Shown: piece after piece, positions 58,461-64,000 of the stretch
Position numbering within the stretch: the stretch's first letter is position 1
Layout of the letters: each line of letters starts with the position of its first letter
Origin: Cordia subcordata
Taxonomy: Eukaryota > Streptophyta > Magnoliopsida > Boraginales > Cordiaceae
DNA length: 64,000 nt
Assembly: GCA_028554755.1 (NCBI GenBank)
Contig: JAPTOF010000003.1
Coordinates: forward strand, 29,344,001 to 29,408,000
Reading direction: 5' to 3'
The notes under the pieces: model-generated
What the model was told of the DNA's origin: nothing
The model's database searches: none
The model's input: only the letters and a program-made list of their open reading frames with translations
Program-made: the position numbers and the translations under genes

Positions 58461-60234
58461 TGCTCTGTTTAGTCCCCTTATGCACATACTGATACTAAAA
58501 CGTTTGCATTATTTAGAAATAAAATATAAATATATCTTGAAGTAAAAATTTTAGTAGGTTTTTAACACTAATCAAATTATTATATTTTGTAAAATTGAAT
58601 AATTTCGGAATAATCAAAATAAAGTAAATGAAAGAATATGGAAGCGAAAGGAAACACATATATGGAATAAAATTTGATTAGGAAATGTTTTTTCTATGAA
58701 TTAAAGAAAATAGTCTTTTTTGGAGATGGTGAAAATATGGCACGATGATACGTAATATTAATTAAAAATAAAAAAAATAATGCTGTGTACCACGTGCAAT
58801 GCACGAGGGAAATGCTTTTTTTTAATTTCTTTACTTATTATTGATTCTCAATCCTTACATTTAATGTGAGTATAAAACATAAATATCTTTGTCAAAATTT
58901 AATTATTGGTAGGTTTTCATTACTATTAATTTTTTATGAGAGATATCTAATAATTGAACACATGTTTAGACTATTTATGAGAAATCTTCAACAATTGCAT
59001 AAAATAGTTAAATTGAGAAAATAGAATCAGAAAATGATCTAATTATGGAGAAAAAACAATAAAAGAATTTTGATTGTTATTTCTAGATGAAAAATATAAT
59101 TGTTAATTGGTGATCAAATGAATTCAGATTAGGTAAAATGTGTTGTTAGAGAGAGCTTAAAATAATGACATGTATAATTTATAGAAAAGATATGTATTTA
59201 GAATTTCGCAACTAAAGAAATATAATTTACAAATGAAATAGTTTTAGACTCTACAAACACGTGGACTTCATTTTTATTTTTATTTTTTTAACTGAAAGAT
59301 GATTCTGTTGATCAATTACAAAAAACTTTACCTCATGCTATAAATCTTAAAATATCTTTGTGTTTTTAGAAATTTCTCAAATTTTTTGCTGCTGGTGCAT
59401 CAATGAAAAAACTTTACACCAACACCACAAGCCCCAAGATGGAGTCAATCATCAGCCAATTCACCAAGTCAGGCTACCTCACAGTCAACTCAACCACAGG
59501 CTCAGCCATTTCTCTCTACGCTTTCTATAAAGCACAGAAGCCAACCACAAAACTCTCCCACAGGAGATGGAGGTTTTAATTCACCATACACAATCAACCG
59601 GAGACTGATTCGCAAATAAGAATGGATGTTCGCTGAATAATTTTGAAGTCTTCAATGAAACAGACTCGATACATACTCAAGAAATCATTTGGTCCAACCA
59701 GAAAGTACAAGTTAAACAGCTGAAGATGAACTGAAGGGAAAAGGGTTTCTCAGATTAGTAACTCATAATATATCAACTGTATGTGTTATGAACAATCTAA
59801 AATATTTTACTCTTACAGGAATTACAATTATATTATCACAACAGCCACAGCACATTTGATAAAAAGCCTCCAGCAGAACACTATCTCCGCCACCTCTTGT
59901 AATACAACAAAGCAAACGCAACTTCCTCTTCATCGGAAGATTCCCACCACATGAAATTGAGTACGTAGAACCACCGAAACCAAAAGTCAAATGCAAAAAG
60001 CTCTTTATGCTTCCGCATTCAACAAACTTGATAGAAAACCCCAAAACGTGCACATTAGGATGATGGACATTCTCCACCATGAAAAGCTTCTGCCTGAAAT
60101 ATTTTTTTACTGGAGACCCAGGGATTCAAATAAATAACTTGAACCAAGGAATCAACAACTCGAAACGTGCTACTCTCAGCAGGCATACGAAGTCTTTTCC
60201 CAAGTCCAGCTTTCACTTGATGGCACCAAGCACA
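58461..60234. other. Spacer between the LOL-type and RPB2 genes
   Basis: The AT-rich left part (58461-59380) holds nothing recognisable. Positions 59390-60234 are less AT-rich and should include the RPB2 3' UTR. A 58-codon ORF (59403-59579, +) is discussed under findings. The 105-residue minus-strand ORF at 59763-60080 lies in the expected RPB2 3' UTR and shows no domain. Confidence 0.45.
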
Positions 60235-63924
<3,690 letters not shown>

Positions 63925-64000
63925 CTGGTAAAAGCAGTTACATATATTAATCTTATAGCCACCACTTCAAACAAAAACTTAATCAAAAGTCAAAACATAA

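Noticed and set aside
57916..58545. Several overlapping ORFs rich in Leu/Phe/Ser or Lys/Arg
   Set aside because: Artefacts of the pyrimidine/purine tract and the trinucleotide repeats of LOL-type exon 1.
59763..60080. 105-codon minus-strand ORF downstream of RPB2
   Set aside because: It lies in the expected 3' UTR of RPB2 and shows no recognisable domain or splice signals.

Overview
The window is nuclear DNA from a flowering plant, almost certainly a eudicot. It is AT-rich, its genes carry many GT-AG introns, and every recognisable protein is a typical land-plant protein. An HSFB5-type heat-shock factor is present. From memory of the family this class is absent from Brassicaceae, so a non-Brassicaceae eudicot fits best. 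I cannot name the genus. All exon models were built by hand from splice sites, reading phase and family knowledge; there was no transcript evidence.

Layout. 1-11.4 kb is gene-poor and full of old transposon remnants: an RNase H-like fragment, two MITE-like inverted repeats, a five-unit tandem array, a Mutator-like foldback element with a zinc-knuckle remnant, a diffuse repeat array and a long-terminal-inverted-repeat element. 11.5-33.4 kb is a gene island: allantoinase (+), plastid-type MutS2 (+), a secreted glycine-rich protein (-), the multidomain monothiol glutaredoxin GRXS17 (+) and a mitochondrial-type PPR protein (-). 35.3-36.8 kb holds a two-exon class B heat-shock factor (-). 38.27-43.37 kb is a dead Ty1-copia retrotransposon (-) with both LTRs and a near-perfect target duplication. 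43.4-47.1 kb is repeat-rich spacer with two foldback elements, one flanked by a perfect 9-bp duplication. 47.1-49.8 kb is an eight-exon coiled-coil gene matching the meiotic axis protein ASY4 (+). 50.6-58.1 kb is an LSD1/LOL-type zinc-finger gene (-) with tandemly duplicated proline-rich exons. 60.2 kb to the right edge is the C-terminal two thirds of RNA polymerase II subunit 2 (-), continuing off the window.

The genes are functionally unrelated housekeeping or regulatory loci: purine catabolism, plastid DNA, cell wall, redox and Fe-S handling, organelle RNA, stress transcription, meiosis, cell-death-type zinc finger and transcription. They are not an operon-like system. As far as I recall, allantoinase and GRXS17 are neighbours on Arabidopsis chromosome 4, and a PPR gene, the RPB2 gene and a LOL2 gene lie near one another elsewhere on the same chromosome. 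The gene content may therefore reflect conserved microsynteny.

I found no convincing previously undescribed system. The most useful leads are the phase-symmetric exon duplication in the LOL gene, a SINE with clear target-site duplications inside the ASY4-like gene, and the set of 9-bp-duplication foldback elements.
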